From NCBI RefSeq assembly GCF_001188955.3, contig NZ_JPRF03000012.1:62001-126000 (forward strand): a stretch of DNA of 64,000 nt, read 5' to 3'. The position numbers and the translations under genes were made by a program. Below the pieces are notes generated by a model. That model was given only the letters and a program-made list of their open reading frames with translations, made no database searches and was not told the origin of the DNA. The DNA is from Kitasatospora aureofaciens (GTDB lineage: Bacteria; Actinomycetota; Actinomycetes; Streptomycetales; Streptomycetaceae). Numbering within the stretch: position 1 is the first letter of the stretch; every line of letters begins with the position of its first letter. Shown piece by piece: positions 30,490 to 38,260 of this stretch.

Positions 30490-31491
30490 ATGAACGGCGA
30501 TGCGCTCCTCACCACTGGCCCGCTTCCGACCACTGGCCCGCTTCCAACGACCGGCCCGCTCCTCACCATTGGCGAGCTGGCCCGGCGGACCGGGCTGACG
30601 GTGAAGACCGTCCGGTTCTACTCGGACCAGGGAATCGTGTCGCCGGCCGACCGCAACCCGGCCGGCCACCGGCGGTACGGCGCGGACGCCGTCGCGCGCC
30701 TGGATCTGGTGCGCACCCTGCGCGAACTCGGGCTCGGACTGCCCGAGGTCCGGCAGGTGATGGAGCGCGAGCACGGGCTGCCCGAGGTCGCGGCGGCGCA
30801 CGCGGCGGCGCTCGACGTCCGGATCCGGGTGCTGCGGCTGCGGCAGGCGGTGTTGCGGACGGTGGCCGCGCGCGGGGCCACCGCAGAGGAGTTGACGCTC
30901 GTGCACCGCTTGGCCCGGTTGACGCAGGACGAACGGGGGCGCCTGGTCGGGGAGTTCCTGGCCGAGGTGTTCGGCGCAGGTGCTTCCCGGGACGGTCGTT
31001 TCGAAGGGGCCGCGCGGTCGTTGACTCCGGAGCTGCCGGAGGAGGCGTCGGCCGAACAGGTCGAGGCCTGGGTGGAGCTGGCGCTGCTGGCCGAGGACGC
31101 CGGATTCCGTGAGCTGCTGCGCGGATTGGCGGCGGAGGAGGCCGCGGAAGCGGCGGCGGTCGGTGCGGGAGCCGTTCCTCGACCTGGACTGGCGGTGCTG
31201 GTGAGGGAGTTGGCCGGTCCGGCGGTTGCGGGCGGGGTGGCGCCCGATGCGGCGGAGGCGGCGCGGGTGGGCGACCTGCTGCTGGAGCGGTACGCCCGGC
31301 TGGTGGGTGCGGACGGGCTGGACGGGCCGGTGCTGCGGGCCCGGTTGAGGGAGCGGTTGGTGGAGCGGTTGAGGGCCATGGCGGACCCGCGACGGGAGCG
31401 CTACCTCGAGCTGCTGGCGGTGGTCAACGGATGGGCGGCGCCGGAGAGTTCGGCCGAGGTGATGGACTGGGCCGTGCGGGCCCTCGGCTGA
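30490..31491 (+). CDS. MerR-family transcriptional regulator
   Basis: A 333-residue regulator. After a repetitive leader (LTTGPLPTTGPLPTTGP) comes a typical MerR DNA-binding domain: LTIGELARRTGLTVKTVRFY, then GHRRYGADAVARLDLVRTLRELGLGLPEVRQVM. A helical region (about 90-125) may form the dimer coiled coil. The remaining 200 residues are Ala/Leu/Glu-rich helices without metal-binding cysteines, so a small-molecule sensor is more likely than a metal sensor. ATG at 30490 is the only start ahead of the domain with a purine-rich region before it. No obvious target gene is adjacent. Confidence 0.87.
   Translation: MNGDALLTTGPLPTTGPLPTTGPLLTIGELARRTGLTVKTVRFYSDQGIVSPADRNPAGHRRYGADAVARLDLVRTLRELGLGLPEVRQVMEREHGLPEVAAAHAAALDVRIRVLRLRQAVLRTVAARGATAEELTLVHRLARLTQDERGRLVGEFLAEVFGAGASRDGRFEGAARSLTPELPEEASAEQVEAWVELALLAEDAGFRELLRGLAAEEAAEAAAVGAGAVPRPGLAVLVRELAGPAVAGGVAPDAAEAARVGDLLLERYARLVGADGLDGPVLRARLRERLVERLRAMADPRRERYLELLAVVNGWAAPESSAEVMDWAVRALG
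30511..30564. repeat. 18-bp direct repeat, 3 copies, in the MerR gene leader
   Basis: ACCACTGGCCCGCTTCCG at 30511, one-base variant at 30529, diverged copy at 30547. In frame, encoding TTGPLP units just ahead of the HTH. Confidence 0.8.
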
Positions 31492-31524
31492 GGGCGTCCG
31501 GTGGTCCGGCCCGCTGCCGGGGGT

Positions 31525-31977
31525 TCACTGCCGGAGGGGCGGCGGGCCGGGGCAGTTGGTGAGGAAGGCGTGGGCCTGGGCGCGGAGGTGGTCGACCGGA
31601 GGGTCCTCGCAGATCACCTCCAGACCGAGCCCGGTGGCCTGCCCCAGCTGGTGGTACGACTGGTAGGCGAGGTACGGACGGTGGTCGTCGGTCGGATCCA
31701 GCCCGACGGCGAAGGTCGCGAAGTGGGTGCGCTCCTTCTCGGTGCGCGCGAACTCCGTCCGGGAGAGCTCCCATTCGAACTCGTACGGCTCCGGATCGGC
31801 GGGCAGGTCGAGCAGTGCCTGAGCCAGTCGGCGGACCTCGTCCGGCCCGGCGAAGGGGAGCGACTCCGACCAGAGCGGTGCGGCGGCGAACAACTCCCAG
31901 TCGGAACCGTTGTGGCGGACGGACAGTTCCCACTCGCCGTCCTGATCGCGCCAGCGGCAACTGAGCATCGGATCCAT
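31525..31977 (-). CDS. Hypothetical protein, 150 residues
   Basis: A soluble acidic protein with a beta-rich start (LSCRWRDQDGEWELSVRHNGSDWELF), a helix (PDEVRRLAQALLDLP), and a charged FEWELSRTEFARTEKERTHFATFAV segment. No motif I recognise. ATG at 31977 has GGGAGG about nine bases upstream; an in-frame TTG at 31986 would have no space for a ribosome binding site. It is convergent with the MerR gene (33-base gap). Confidence 0.75.
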   Translation of the reverse strand: MDPMLSCRWRDQDGEWELSVRHNGSDWELFAAAPLWSESLPFAGPDEVRRLAQALLDLPADPEPYEFEWELSRTEFARTEKERTHFATFAVGLDPTDDHRPYLAYQSYHQLGQATGLGLEVICEDPPVDHLRAQAHAFLTNCPGPPPLRQ

Positions 31978-32020
31978 GGTGGTCAACCTCCCTGCGTAGT
32001 CCGGCCGTTACGCTTTCTCC

Positions 32021-32962
32021 TCATCGTGGCACAACCGGCGGGTGCGGGGAGCCCGGCGTGACCCGGCCTCGGGCGGCTCGCCAGGCTTCCTGCAGCGGAC
32101 GGTAGCCGAGCACGGTGACGCCGTGTTCGGCGAGCAGGCGGCGGGCCTCGGGGGAGACGAGGAACTCGTAGTCGGTGCGGCGGACGCGCCAGCCGTCGTC
32201 GGTCGGGCTGCTCCTCGGGATGCGAGGGTGCGGGCCGGTGGCCAGGCCGGGGTGGACGGCCCACTCGGTCAGGCCCGGCGGGAGGGCGGCGAGCAGGCGG
32301 GCGTAGTGGGCCGGCTTGTCCTCCAGCGGGACGGCGAAGCTGTCGAGGAAGCCGTGGTCGACGACGGGCAGTCCGCGCTCGCGCAGCCGGGCCAGGGCGG
32401 GCGGCAGCCAGACCCGGACGGCGAGGCCGTACTCGGCACCGAGGGCGAGGGCGAGGTCGAGGATGTCCTCGCGGCCGCCGTCGGCGAGGCAGTGGAAGTC
32501 GAGGTGGGTCGGGCTGAGGCCGCTCGCCGTGACCGCTTCGATCTGGGCGCGGAACTCGCGCTCCACGTGGTCGAGTCGGGCGCGGGTGGCCAGCGCGGCG
32601 CGGCCGGCGGGGGTGGGGGCGTAGAGCTCGCCGGTGGGGTCGAGGAGGGAGGCCACCCGGTCGAGCGCGGTGAGCGGGCCCCAGCGCAGGTGCGGCGTCT
32701 CACAGACCAGGGTGAGGTGGATGCCGAAGGGGATCTCCGGGTGGCGGCGCAGGAGCCGGAGCGCGTGCGGGGCGGCGTGGCAGGGGGTCATCAGACTGCA
32801 GGAGGCGGCGATGCCCTGCTGGACCGACTCGATGACGGCCAGGTTGACGGACTCGTCCAGGCCGAGGTCGTCGCAGTTGAGGAGCAGGAGGCGGGCGTCG
32901 GGCGGGTGGCCGAGGAGGTGGTTGGCGCGGGGGCCTTCCGGGGCGGGGCCTGCGGTGGGCAT
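32021..32962 (-). CDS. ChbG/HpnK (YdjC)-family carbohydrate deacetylase
   Basis: Metal-dependent deacetylase family acting on N-acetylated sugars or related polar lipids. The 313-residue chain has the hallmark LLLLNCDDLGLDESVNLAVI (metal Asp pair), IPFGIHLTLVCE (metal His), and SPTHLDFHCLADG followed by EWAVHPGLA. Start choice is uncertain between ATG 32962 (preceded by GGTGAAG) and GTG 32977. The substrate cannot be told, since no sugar-uptake or hopanoid genes are next to it. Confidence 0.88.
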   Translation of the reverse strand: MPTAGPAPEGPRANHLLGHPPDARLLLLNCDDLGLDESVNLAVIESVQQGIAASCSLMTPCHAAPHALRLLRRHPEIPFGIHLTLVCETPHLRWGPLTALDRVASLLDPTGELYAPTPAGRAALATRARLDHVEREFRAQIEAVTASGLSPTHLDFHCLADGGREDILDLALALGAEYGLAVRVWLPPALARLRERGLPVVDHGFLDSFAVPLEDKPAHYARLLAALPPGLTEWAVHPGLATGPHPRIPRSSPTDDGWRVRRTDYEFLVSPEARRLLAEHGVTVLGYRPLQEAWRAARGRVTPGSPHPPVVPR

Positions 32963-33019
32963 GGGGGCAGTCTTCACCGGGGAGGCGGCGGGCGCGCGGG
33001 GATTTCCCGGTGGGCGGGC

Positions 33020-33385
33020 TCAGTTGGCGTCTTCGGTGGGCGTGGGGGTGGGCGGCGTCGTGGTGGGCGCGGGGGTGGGGGTGGGGGTGGGGTCCGGGTG
33101 CCAGGGGCGGCCGGGGCGGGTCCGGACGGGGGCGGAGGTGAGGCGGAGGGCGTACACCTCGCGGTCCGGCGCCGGGGAAGGGACCGGGCCGAGGTACTCG
33201 TGGCCGGTCAGGTGGCACCAGGCGGGCAGGTCGAGCGGGGCGGCGGGGTCGGTGGTGTGGATGTGGACCACCGCGCCGGCCGGGAGGTCGGCGATCTGTG
33301 CGCGCAGGCGGAGCAGGAGCTGGACGCAGAGCAGACCGGTGCCGTCGACGGTGAGGTCGGGGGTGACGCTGTTGGGGGCGGTCAT
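33020..33385 (-). CDS. TusA/SirA-like sulfurtransferase-family protein
   Basis: A 121-residue protein. Residues about 8-70 match the TusA fold: LTVDGTGLLCVQLLLRLRAQI, GAVVHIHTTDPAAPLDLPAWC and HLTGHEYLG. The persulfide cysteine is present (LLC) but the usual CPxP prolines are missing. The C-terminal 45 residues are a Pro/Thr-rich low-complexity tail (PTPTPTPAPTTTPP). ATG at 33385 follows AGGAG. Its frame continues without a stop into the methyltransferase remnant upstream, so the two were once adjacent or overlapping genes. Confidence 0.72.
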   Translation of the reverse strand: MTAPNSVTPDLTVDGTGLLCVQLLLRLRAQIADLPAGAVVHIHTTDPAAPLDLPAWCHLTGHEYLGPVPSPAPDREVYALRLTSAPVRTRPGRPWHPDPTPTPTPAPTTTPPTPTPTEDAN

Positions 33386-33723
33386 CGGGGGGTCTCCTGG
33401 GGTGGTGCGCCGGAGGCGGCGAGGCGGTTCGCTCTCCTCGAACGGGCGGACGTCGGCGAGGTGCCAGCCCTCGGCCAGCCGGTCCACCAGCTCGTGGGGA
33501 AGAAGCGGACGGCGAAGCCGCCGTGTTCCCAGCGGTCGTCCCCGTGGCCGGTGTCGGTGCCAGTGCCGGCGGCGGCGAAGGCACGGGCGGCGTACGGTGC
33601 GGGGTCGGACGGCTGCGCGCCGTACCTGCCGGGGCCGGCCCGGTGGGTCTGCCGCCGGTGCCTGTGTCGGGCGTCCGCGAGGGTGGGCTCCCGGCGGAGC
33701 GACGTGCCGGGGGTGCGGGTCAT
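33382..33723 (-). pseudogene. Remnant of a class I SAM-dependent methyltransferase, frameshifted
   Basis: The frame from 33723 reads through DDRWEHGGFAVRFFP. Beyond about 33498 the homologous sequence continues in another frame as HELVDRLAEGWHLADVRPFEESEPPRRL. Together these match the C-terminus of streptomycete TehB-like methyltransferases (W/E-x-GGF-V-FF...LA-GW-L--V--FEE-E-PRRL). Adding one C to the CCCC run at the joint restores the frame. The SAM-binding part is absent and the first 60 residues are Arg/His-rich and unrelated, so the gene is both truncated and frameshifted. Confidence 0.55.
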
Positions 33724-33834
33724 GGTGCTGCCTTCGCGGGATGTGCCGTGGTGCGGGTGGTGCGGGTGGTAGTGCTGGTACCGGTTCAGCCTAGGGCGGG
33801 GGCAGGACGGGGGGTCGGGTGGGGTGGGGCCCGG

Positions 33835-34395
33835 TCACGGCCTCGGGATGTGGCGGTGTTCGGGGGCGGTGCCGCCGAGTCGGGTGAGCAGGGCGGACAG
33901 CTGGGTCAGGCCCTCGGCGCTCCACTGCTCGGGGGCGAAGTGCTCGGCGGCGACCTGTCGGGCGGTGTGCAGCATCTCGGCCAGCCGTTCGCGACCGGTC
34001 GGGGTGAGAGCGGCATAGGCGACCCGGGCGTCACGGGCAGCCGCCTCGCGGGTCACCAGGCCGATCCGCTCCAGCGGAGCGAGGCCTCGGGTGACGCCGG
34101 AGGCGGTGAGGCCGAGGGCCTCCGCGAGGTCGACCCGGCGCATCCGGCCGCCGGGGGCCTGGGCGAGGTGCAGCAGCAGGGTGAAGTCGGACAGGCTCAC
34201 GCCGTGCAGGCCGCTGAGGCTCGAGTCGAAGCGCTTGACCACGGCCGTCTGGGCCCGGACGAGGCGCAGGGCGGTGTCGAGTGGGTCGGGGCGGGAGTCG
34301 GTCATGGGATTGGGGCCGGTTGCGGGGTCGGGGCCGGGGCCGGTCATCGGGCTCGTGGGGGCCGTCGGGTCCGCTGCGTCTGCTGGGCTTGTCAT
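33835..34395 (-). CDS. MarR-family transcriptional regulator
   Basis: A 186-residue winged-helix dimer. A Pro/Thr-rich leader of about 35 residues precedes ALRLVRAQTAVVKRFDSSLS, LSDFTLLLHLAQAPGGRMRRVDLAEALGLTASGVTRGLAPLERIGLV (HTH) and RDARVAYAALTPTGRERL (wing). ATG at 34395 has a perfect AAGGAGG six bases upstream. The promoter region contains an inverted repeat over the ribosome binding site, so autorepression is likely. No certain target; the DUF6204 gene is just upstream on the same strand. Confidence 0.9.
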   Translation of the reverse strand: MTSPADAADPTAPTSPMTGPGPDPATGPNPMTDSRPDPLDTALRLVRAQTAVVKRFDSSLSGLHGVSLSDFTLLLHLAQAPGGRMRRVDLAEALGLTASGVTRGLAPLERIGLVTREAAARDARVAYAALTPTGRERLAEMLHTARQVAAEHFAPEQWSAEGLTQLSALLTRLGGTAPEHRHIPRP

Positions 34396-34404
34396 TGCCA
34401 CCTC

Positions 34405-34418
34405 CTTGACTGCTCAAG
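34405..34418. promoter_or_regulatory. Candidate MarR operator CTTGA-ctgc-TCAAG
   Basis: Perfect 5-bp inverted repeat overlapping the Shine-Dalgarno of the MarR gene. It lies within a larger structure: GCCACCTCCTTGAC (34397-34410) and its exact complement GTCAAGGAGGTGGC (34438-34451), 27 bases apart. Confidence 0.5.
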
Positions 34419-34465
34419 TATATGCACGTGCGGAGCCGTCAAGGAGGTGGCGGAGGGGGGGTCGG

Positions 34466-34822
34466 TCAGCGGGTGCCGTTGGCGGCGCGGCGCTGCCGCT
34501 TGCCGAGGGGGGCCTGGGAGAGGTCCTCGGTTTGGGAGCGGAGGTTCTTGTAGCCGTAGCCGCGGTCGGTCAGCCAGGACTGCGCCGCCTGTTCGGCCCG
34601 CTCGGCGGCCTCCAGGATGTCCTCCTCCGCCTCGCCTTCGTCGAGGAAGCGGAAGGTGAAGGCCGCGCGGGCGTTGAGGTCGTAGCTGAGGTGGCCCTCG
34701 CGGGTGAAGGTGGCGTGCAGTACGTCGTGTTCGGGCGCGGCCGCGAGGAGCTCGGCGCGCTGCTCGTCGGTGAGGCCGTCGAAGACGCCGCGCACCATGA
34801 TGCGGAAGGTTCGGGTGGTCAT
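34466..34822 (-). CDS. DUF6204-family protein
   Basis: A 118-residue soluble protein matching the streptomycete DUF6204 pattern as I recall it: MTTRTFRIMVRGVFDGLTDEQR, HDVLHATFTREGHLSYDL, AFTFRF, and the C-terminal GYGYKNLRSQTEDLSQAPLGKRQRR. Two ferredoxin-like halves are suggested by the strand-helix-strand rhythm. Function unknown. ATG at 34822. Confidence 0.82.
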   Translation of the reverse strand: MTTRTFRIMVRGVFDGLTDEQRAELLAAAPEHDVLHATFTREGHLSYDLNARAAFTFRFLDEGEAEEDILEAAERAEQAAQSWLTDRGYGYKNLRSQTEDLSQAPLGKRQRRAANGTR

Positions 34823-35155
34823 GCCCAGACGATAGGCAGGAGGAGCGGCGGACCGCCAATGCGATTTCGTGGGCGGGGCGCGCCCAAGGTCGAGGGCGGC
34901 GGTCTTGGTGATGGGCGTGTGGTCTCCGAGGGCGGAGGCTCGGACGCGTGCGGAAGGGGCCTCGGGGGAGAACACCGGTGTGACGTCGAATCAGTTCCGC
35001 GACTCCGTGGGGAGAGCCGGTTCCAGCAGGTGTCGACGGTGGAGGAGCCGACCTCGGGGGTGAGGGCCTGATGAGTGCTGGGCCGATGTGTGGGGGTCAT
35101 GGTTCGCCTCGTGTTTCCGGGCCGGTTGCTGTGCTCGGGCCCCGGTCAGGGGACT
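34823..35155. other. 333-base stretch without a recognisable gene
   Basis: I see no coding frame with a start, ribosome binding site and normal codon bias. Open frames here are shadows. It must contain the DUF6204 promoter near its left end. Confidence 0.5.
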
Positions 35156-35773
35156 TCAGCTAGGGGCGTCGGTCAGCTCGACGGAGTGGACGGTGAAGGT
35201 GCCGCGGGTGACCGGGGCGAAGGGGGCCGGCGCCATGCAGGTGCCGACGACGGGCTGGTAGGGGTTGCCGTCCTTGTCCAGGTCCATGTTCGCCACGCCC
35301 CAGGAGAAGCCCAGGCGGTCCCTGCCGTGGCCGTGGGCGTCGTAGATGCTCAGGCCTATGCGCTCGCCGACCGGTATGCCGTTCGACTTGGTGATCACGG
35401 CGGACAGGGTGGCTACGGGCCCGCCGGTGGCGAGGCAGTCGACCGTCGCGTCGGCCTCGCGGAAGTCCCCGGAAGCCGTGCGGTGGGAGAAGTGGACGGT
35501 GCCCCGGGCATCGGTGGGGAGGCCCGTGGGCAAGCCGGGGACGGGGTGGGTGTAGGGCACGCCCTCGGCGTCGATGGTGAACCGGATGTCGTCGTTGGGG
35601 CTGGGCGCGTAGTGGATCCGGGCGGATCCGTTGACCCGGGCGGCCGCGGTGGTCTCGGTGGAGGGGGTCGCGCCAGCTGGGGCAGCGGCGGTGAGTGCCG
35701 TGAGGGCGAGGGCCCCGAGGGCGGCGGCCACGGCGGTGCGGGTGCTACGGGCGGTGCGGGTGGTGCGGAACAT
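35156..35773 (-). CDS. Secreted hypothetical protein, 205 residues
   Basis: Sec signal peptide: basic FRTTRTARSTRT, hydrophobic AVAAALGALALTALTAAA, cleavage near PAGA-TPS. The mature domain is beta-rich (ARIHYAPSPNDDIRFTIDAEG, GTVHFSHRTASGDFREADATVDC, RLGFSWGVANMDLDKDGNPYQ) with two cysteines that could form a disulfide. No catalytic motif seen. ATG at 35773 is preceded by AGAAGGGAG. Confidence 0.8.
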   Translation of the reverse strand: MFRTTRTARSTRTAVAAALGALALTALTAAAPAGATPSTETTAAARVNGSARIHYAPSPNDDIRFTIDAEGVPYTHPVPGLPTGLPTDARGTVHFSHRTASGDFREADATVDCLATGGPVATLSAVITKSNGIPVGERIGLSIYDAHGHGRDRLGFSWGVANMDLDKDGNPYQPVVGTCMAPAPFAPVTRGTFTVHSVELTDAPS

Positions 35774-35965
35774 GGTGGAGACTCCCTTCTCCGGCGGCCC
35801 CGGTGGCCGCCGTCTCGGTGACTCCAAGGCTGGTCGCTGACACCCCCTCCGCACATGTGCCGATCGGCATAAAGCGATCACGGGGTTCGCTGGGTGGCCC
35901 TGCCGATCGGCAGGGTCGGTTCCCGGAAGCGAGTGGGTGAGGCGCGTCCCCGCCGCACCGGGGCG

Positions 35966-36655
35966 CTACGCCCGCGCCGGGAGCCGGGTGCAGACCGCAC
36001 CCGTCGCGGTCGGCGCCGTGCCGGCACCCAGCGCGGCGAGCGTGAAGTCCGTGGTCAGCGCGTTGACGGCGGCGCTCTGCCGGACCAGGTAGTGGCTGCC
36101 GCCGGGCACCTCGTAGCGCGCGAGCTCCGGTGTGACCTGCCGGGCGCGCAGTGCGTACTCCAGGGACTGGGTGGCGCTCGCCGCGCTGCGGTCGGCCGTG
36201 CCGTGCACGATCAGCACCCGGCGGCCGGCGAGGTGTTCCACCTTGTCGCCGCTGGGCAGCCAGGGGGCGATTCCGGCGACCGCGGCGACGTTCGGGTGCC
36301 CCGCGCACCAGAACGCGGCCCGCCCGCCGAGCGAGTTGCCGATGAGCACCACCGGTGCGCCGGGGTAGTGGCGTTCGAGTTCGTCGAGCGCCCACCGGGT
36401 GTCGACGGCGGTGTCGGCGTCGGCGCCGTTCCAGCCGCTGTAGCGGTAGCGCAGCAGGTGCACCGCGAGGCCGTGCGGGCGGCCGCGGCCGGTGAGTTCG
36501 GCGGCGAGCCCCCGCAGGCCGAGTTCGGCGATCCGCAACGGTCCGCGCCGGCTGCGGATGAATCCGCCGGGCAGCAGCAGGGCGACGCCGGAGACCGGGC
36601 CGTCGCCCTCCCACGGGGTGAGTTGTGCGGTGCGCGGAGGCTGCGCTCGGAACAC
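35966..36655 (-). CDS. Alpha/beta hydrolase (dienelactone hydrolase-like)
   Basis: A 229-residue hydrolase without signal peptide. The triad is visible: Ser in VLIGNSLGGRAAFW, Asp in VLIVHGTADRSAA, His in VPGGSHYLVR. The N-terminal GVALLLPGGFIRS supplies the oxyanion loop. GTG at 36655 is chosen because GGAAGGA lies seven bases upstream. Substrate unknown. Confidence 0.85.
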   Translation of the reverse strand: MFRAQPPRTAQLTPWEGDGPVSGVALLLPGGFIRSRRGPLRIAELGLRGLAAELTGRGRPHGLAVHLLRYRYSGWNGADADTAVDTRWALDELERHYPGAPVVLIGNSLGGRAAFWCAGHPNVAAVAGIAPWLPSGDKVEHLAGRRVLIVHGTADRSAASATQSLEYALRARQVTPELARYEVPGGSHYLVRQSAAVNALTTDFTLAALGAGTAPTATGAVCTRLPARA

Positions 36656-36704
36656 GCCGGTCCTTCCGGGGGGACGGTGGTGCCTGGGGGTGGACAGGCG
36701 GATT

Positions 36705-37034
36705 CTACGGTTCCGGCGGCGGGTCACTGTGTGTCAGGAGCACCCACAGGACCCAGCCGGTGACCCCGGTGCGGCTGACCAGGACCTTCGCCCAGCGGGT
36801 GCCGAGCGGCGAGGTCCAGGTGTCCACGACCTCGACCCGGTCTCCGGCCTGGGCCTGCCCGATCACGGTGCCGTCGCCGAAGTGGTCGACCCGGACGTTG
36901 GCGGCGCTCGCGGAGACCTCCCACCGCCCGGTCCCGACCGGGGGAGCCTGCTGGTCACCGGCGGTGACGGCCACCGGTGCCAGCAGGATGGCGAGGGAGA
37001 CCACCCCCGCCGCCGCCCGGCCGATCACCGCCAC
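36705..37034 (-). CDS. Secreted SH3-like domain protein
   Basis: Signal-like N-terminus VAVIGRAAAGVVSLAILLAPVAVTAG is followed by one bacterial SH3 (SH3b) domain: WEVSASAANVRVDHFGDGTVIGQAQAGDRVEVVDTW, then GTRWAKVLVSRTGVTGWV. Such domains bind cell-wall peptides. The start is uncertain: GTG at 37034 gives a neat signal peptide, while the frame stays open to a TTG at 37211 with an Arg-rich extension. About 109 residues with the short start. Confidence 0.65.
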   Translation of the reverse strand: MAVIGRAAAGVVSLAILLAPVAVTAGDQQAPPVGTGRWEVSASAANVRVDHFGDGTVIGQAQAGDRVEVVDTWTSPLGTRWAKVLVSRTGVTGWVLWVLLTHSDPPPEP

Positions 37035-37308
37035 GGTGCCCGGAGCCGGGCCCTCGGGCCGGCGCTGCGCCCGGGGCGTGCGGGAGCTGTGGACAGCGGG
37101 AGCGCGGGGGTCATGTACAGCAGAACGAGCCTCCCGTCGTGCACGTACCGTCGCGCGCCGATGCTCACCCGTTCGGCTGAGCGCGCGGCGGGTGGTACAG
37201 CGACGGTCCAAGGTTGCTACGTCGCCAACTGACGGGCGGGCGAGCCGAGTTCCGGTCGCAGGGAGTGGCTTCGAGTATCCGGCCCGGGCCGCGTCCGCCG
37301 CCCCTCGG

Positions 37309-37626
37309 TCACCCGTCGAGGCCGCCGGTCAGCTCTTCCAGGACGGCGGCGAGCAGGCCGGGGAGGCGGGTGTCGAGGTCGTTCCGGCGCAGGGTGACCA
37401 GGCGGGTCTTGCCGCTGGTGCGGACGGCGACGACACCGGCCTCGCGGAGGATCCGCCAGTGGTTGGAGAGGGTCGAGCGCGGAACGGTGAGGCCCTCGGG
37501 GCTGCAGGTGGTCTCACCCTCCTCGGCGAGGCGGCGGACGAGTTCGAGGCGGACCGGGTCGCCGAGGGCGTGCAGGACGGCGGCGAGGTCGAAGTCCTCG
37601 GGGTGGGGCTGGGGCAGGGTCCGCAT
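37309..37626 (-). CDS. ArsR-family transcriptional regulator
   Basis: A 105-residue winged-helix protein: LAAVLHALGDPVRLELVRRLAEEGE, then STLSNHWRILREAGVVAVRTSGKTRLVTLRR. The single cysteine (TTCSPEG) and lack of a CxC metal box argue against a classical As/Cd sensor. It is divergent from the VOC-family gene and shares its promoter region, which contains a palindromic operator. Such pairs often regulate a glyoxalase-like detoxifying protein. Confidence 0.88.
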   Translation of the reverse strand: MRTLPQPHPEDFDLAAVLHALGDPVRLELVRRLAEEGETTCSPEGLTVPRSTLSNHWRILREAGVVAVRTSGKTRLVTLRRNDLDTRLPGLLAAVLEELTGGLDG

Positions 37627-37687
37627 CGGGTTCCTCGGCTGGGCGGTGGCGGGCTCTGGTGGCGGGCCTGGCAGCAGTCTAGTATCT

Positions 37688-37716
37688 CATTTCGATAGTT
37701 CGGGAAAGTCGAAATG
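37688..37716. promoter_or_regulatory. Candidate ArsR operator CATTTCGA-13-TCGAAATG
   Basis: Perfect 8-bp inverted repeat with a 13-base spacer in an AT-rich part of the divergent region between the ArsR and VOC genes. Size and spacing suit a dimeric ArsR regulator. Confidence 0.55.
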
Positions 37717-37794
37717 ATCTGGAGTGGCTGCGCGACCGCAGGTGCGCCGGGCCGTTCCGGGAGCGCGGACCGTGCGATGGAGGCGAGGGGAACG

Positions 37795-38166
37795 ATGAAG
37801 GTGCTGACGGCGCTGGCCCGGGTGTACGTGGACGATCTGGACGCCGCCCTGCCCACGCTGCGCGAACTCACCGGTGAGGAGTCGGGGTTGCGCTTCCCGT
37901 ACGCCGGAGTGGAGGTCGCGCGGATCGGCGGCCTGCTGGTCGTCGCGGGTACGGAGAAGGCGGTGGCGCCCTTCCGCAGGGTGCAGGCCACCCTGCTGGT
38001 CGACGACCTGGACGGCCTCGGGGAGCTGTTGCGGGCTCAGGGTGGGGAGCTGCTGGACGGCCCCAACCAGGTGCCGACCGGGCGCAATGCCACCGCCCGC
38101 CATCCGGGCGGGGCGGTGTTCGAGTACGTCGAGTTCGCGAAGGACCGTCCTGCGTTCGCGAAGTGA
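37795..38166 (+). CDS. VOC-family (glyoxalase/bleomycin resistance-like) protein
   Basis: A 123-residue single VOC domain: LTALARVYVDDLDAALPTLRELTG, VARIGGLLVVAG, ATLLVDDLDGLGELLRAQGG, and HPGGAVFEYVEF. The final Glu could be a metal ligand. ATG at 37795 follows GAGGGG. Probably regulated by the divergent ArsR protein. Confidence 0.87.
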   Translation: MKVLTALARVYVDDLDAALPTLRELTGEESGLRFPYAGVEVARIGGLLVVAGTEKAVAPFRRVQATLLVDDLDGLGELLRAQGGELLDGPNQVPTGRNATARHPGGAVFEYVEFAKDRPAFAK

Positions 38167-38260
38167 CGGTTAGCCATGTCCGGAGGAGGCTCGGGAGCCG
38201 GCCTCGGGCGCCCGGGGAATTGGGACGCGGGTGGGGCGTGAGCCGGGATAGGGTCCGCCG

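Noticed and set aside
27834..30569. A 911-codon minus-strand open frame across fmt and rsmB
   Set aside because: Shadow of two well-supported genes, with low-complexity translation.
35075..35821. Plus-strand open frame of 248 codons
   Set aside because: Antisense to the secreted 205-residue protein gene, which has a signal peptide and ribosome binding site. The translation is Gly/Val/Arg-rich without motifs.
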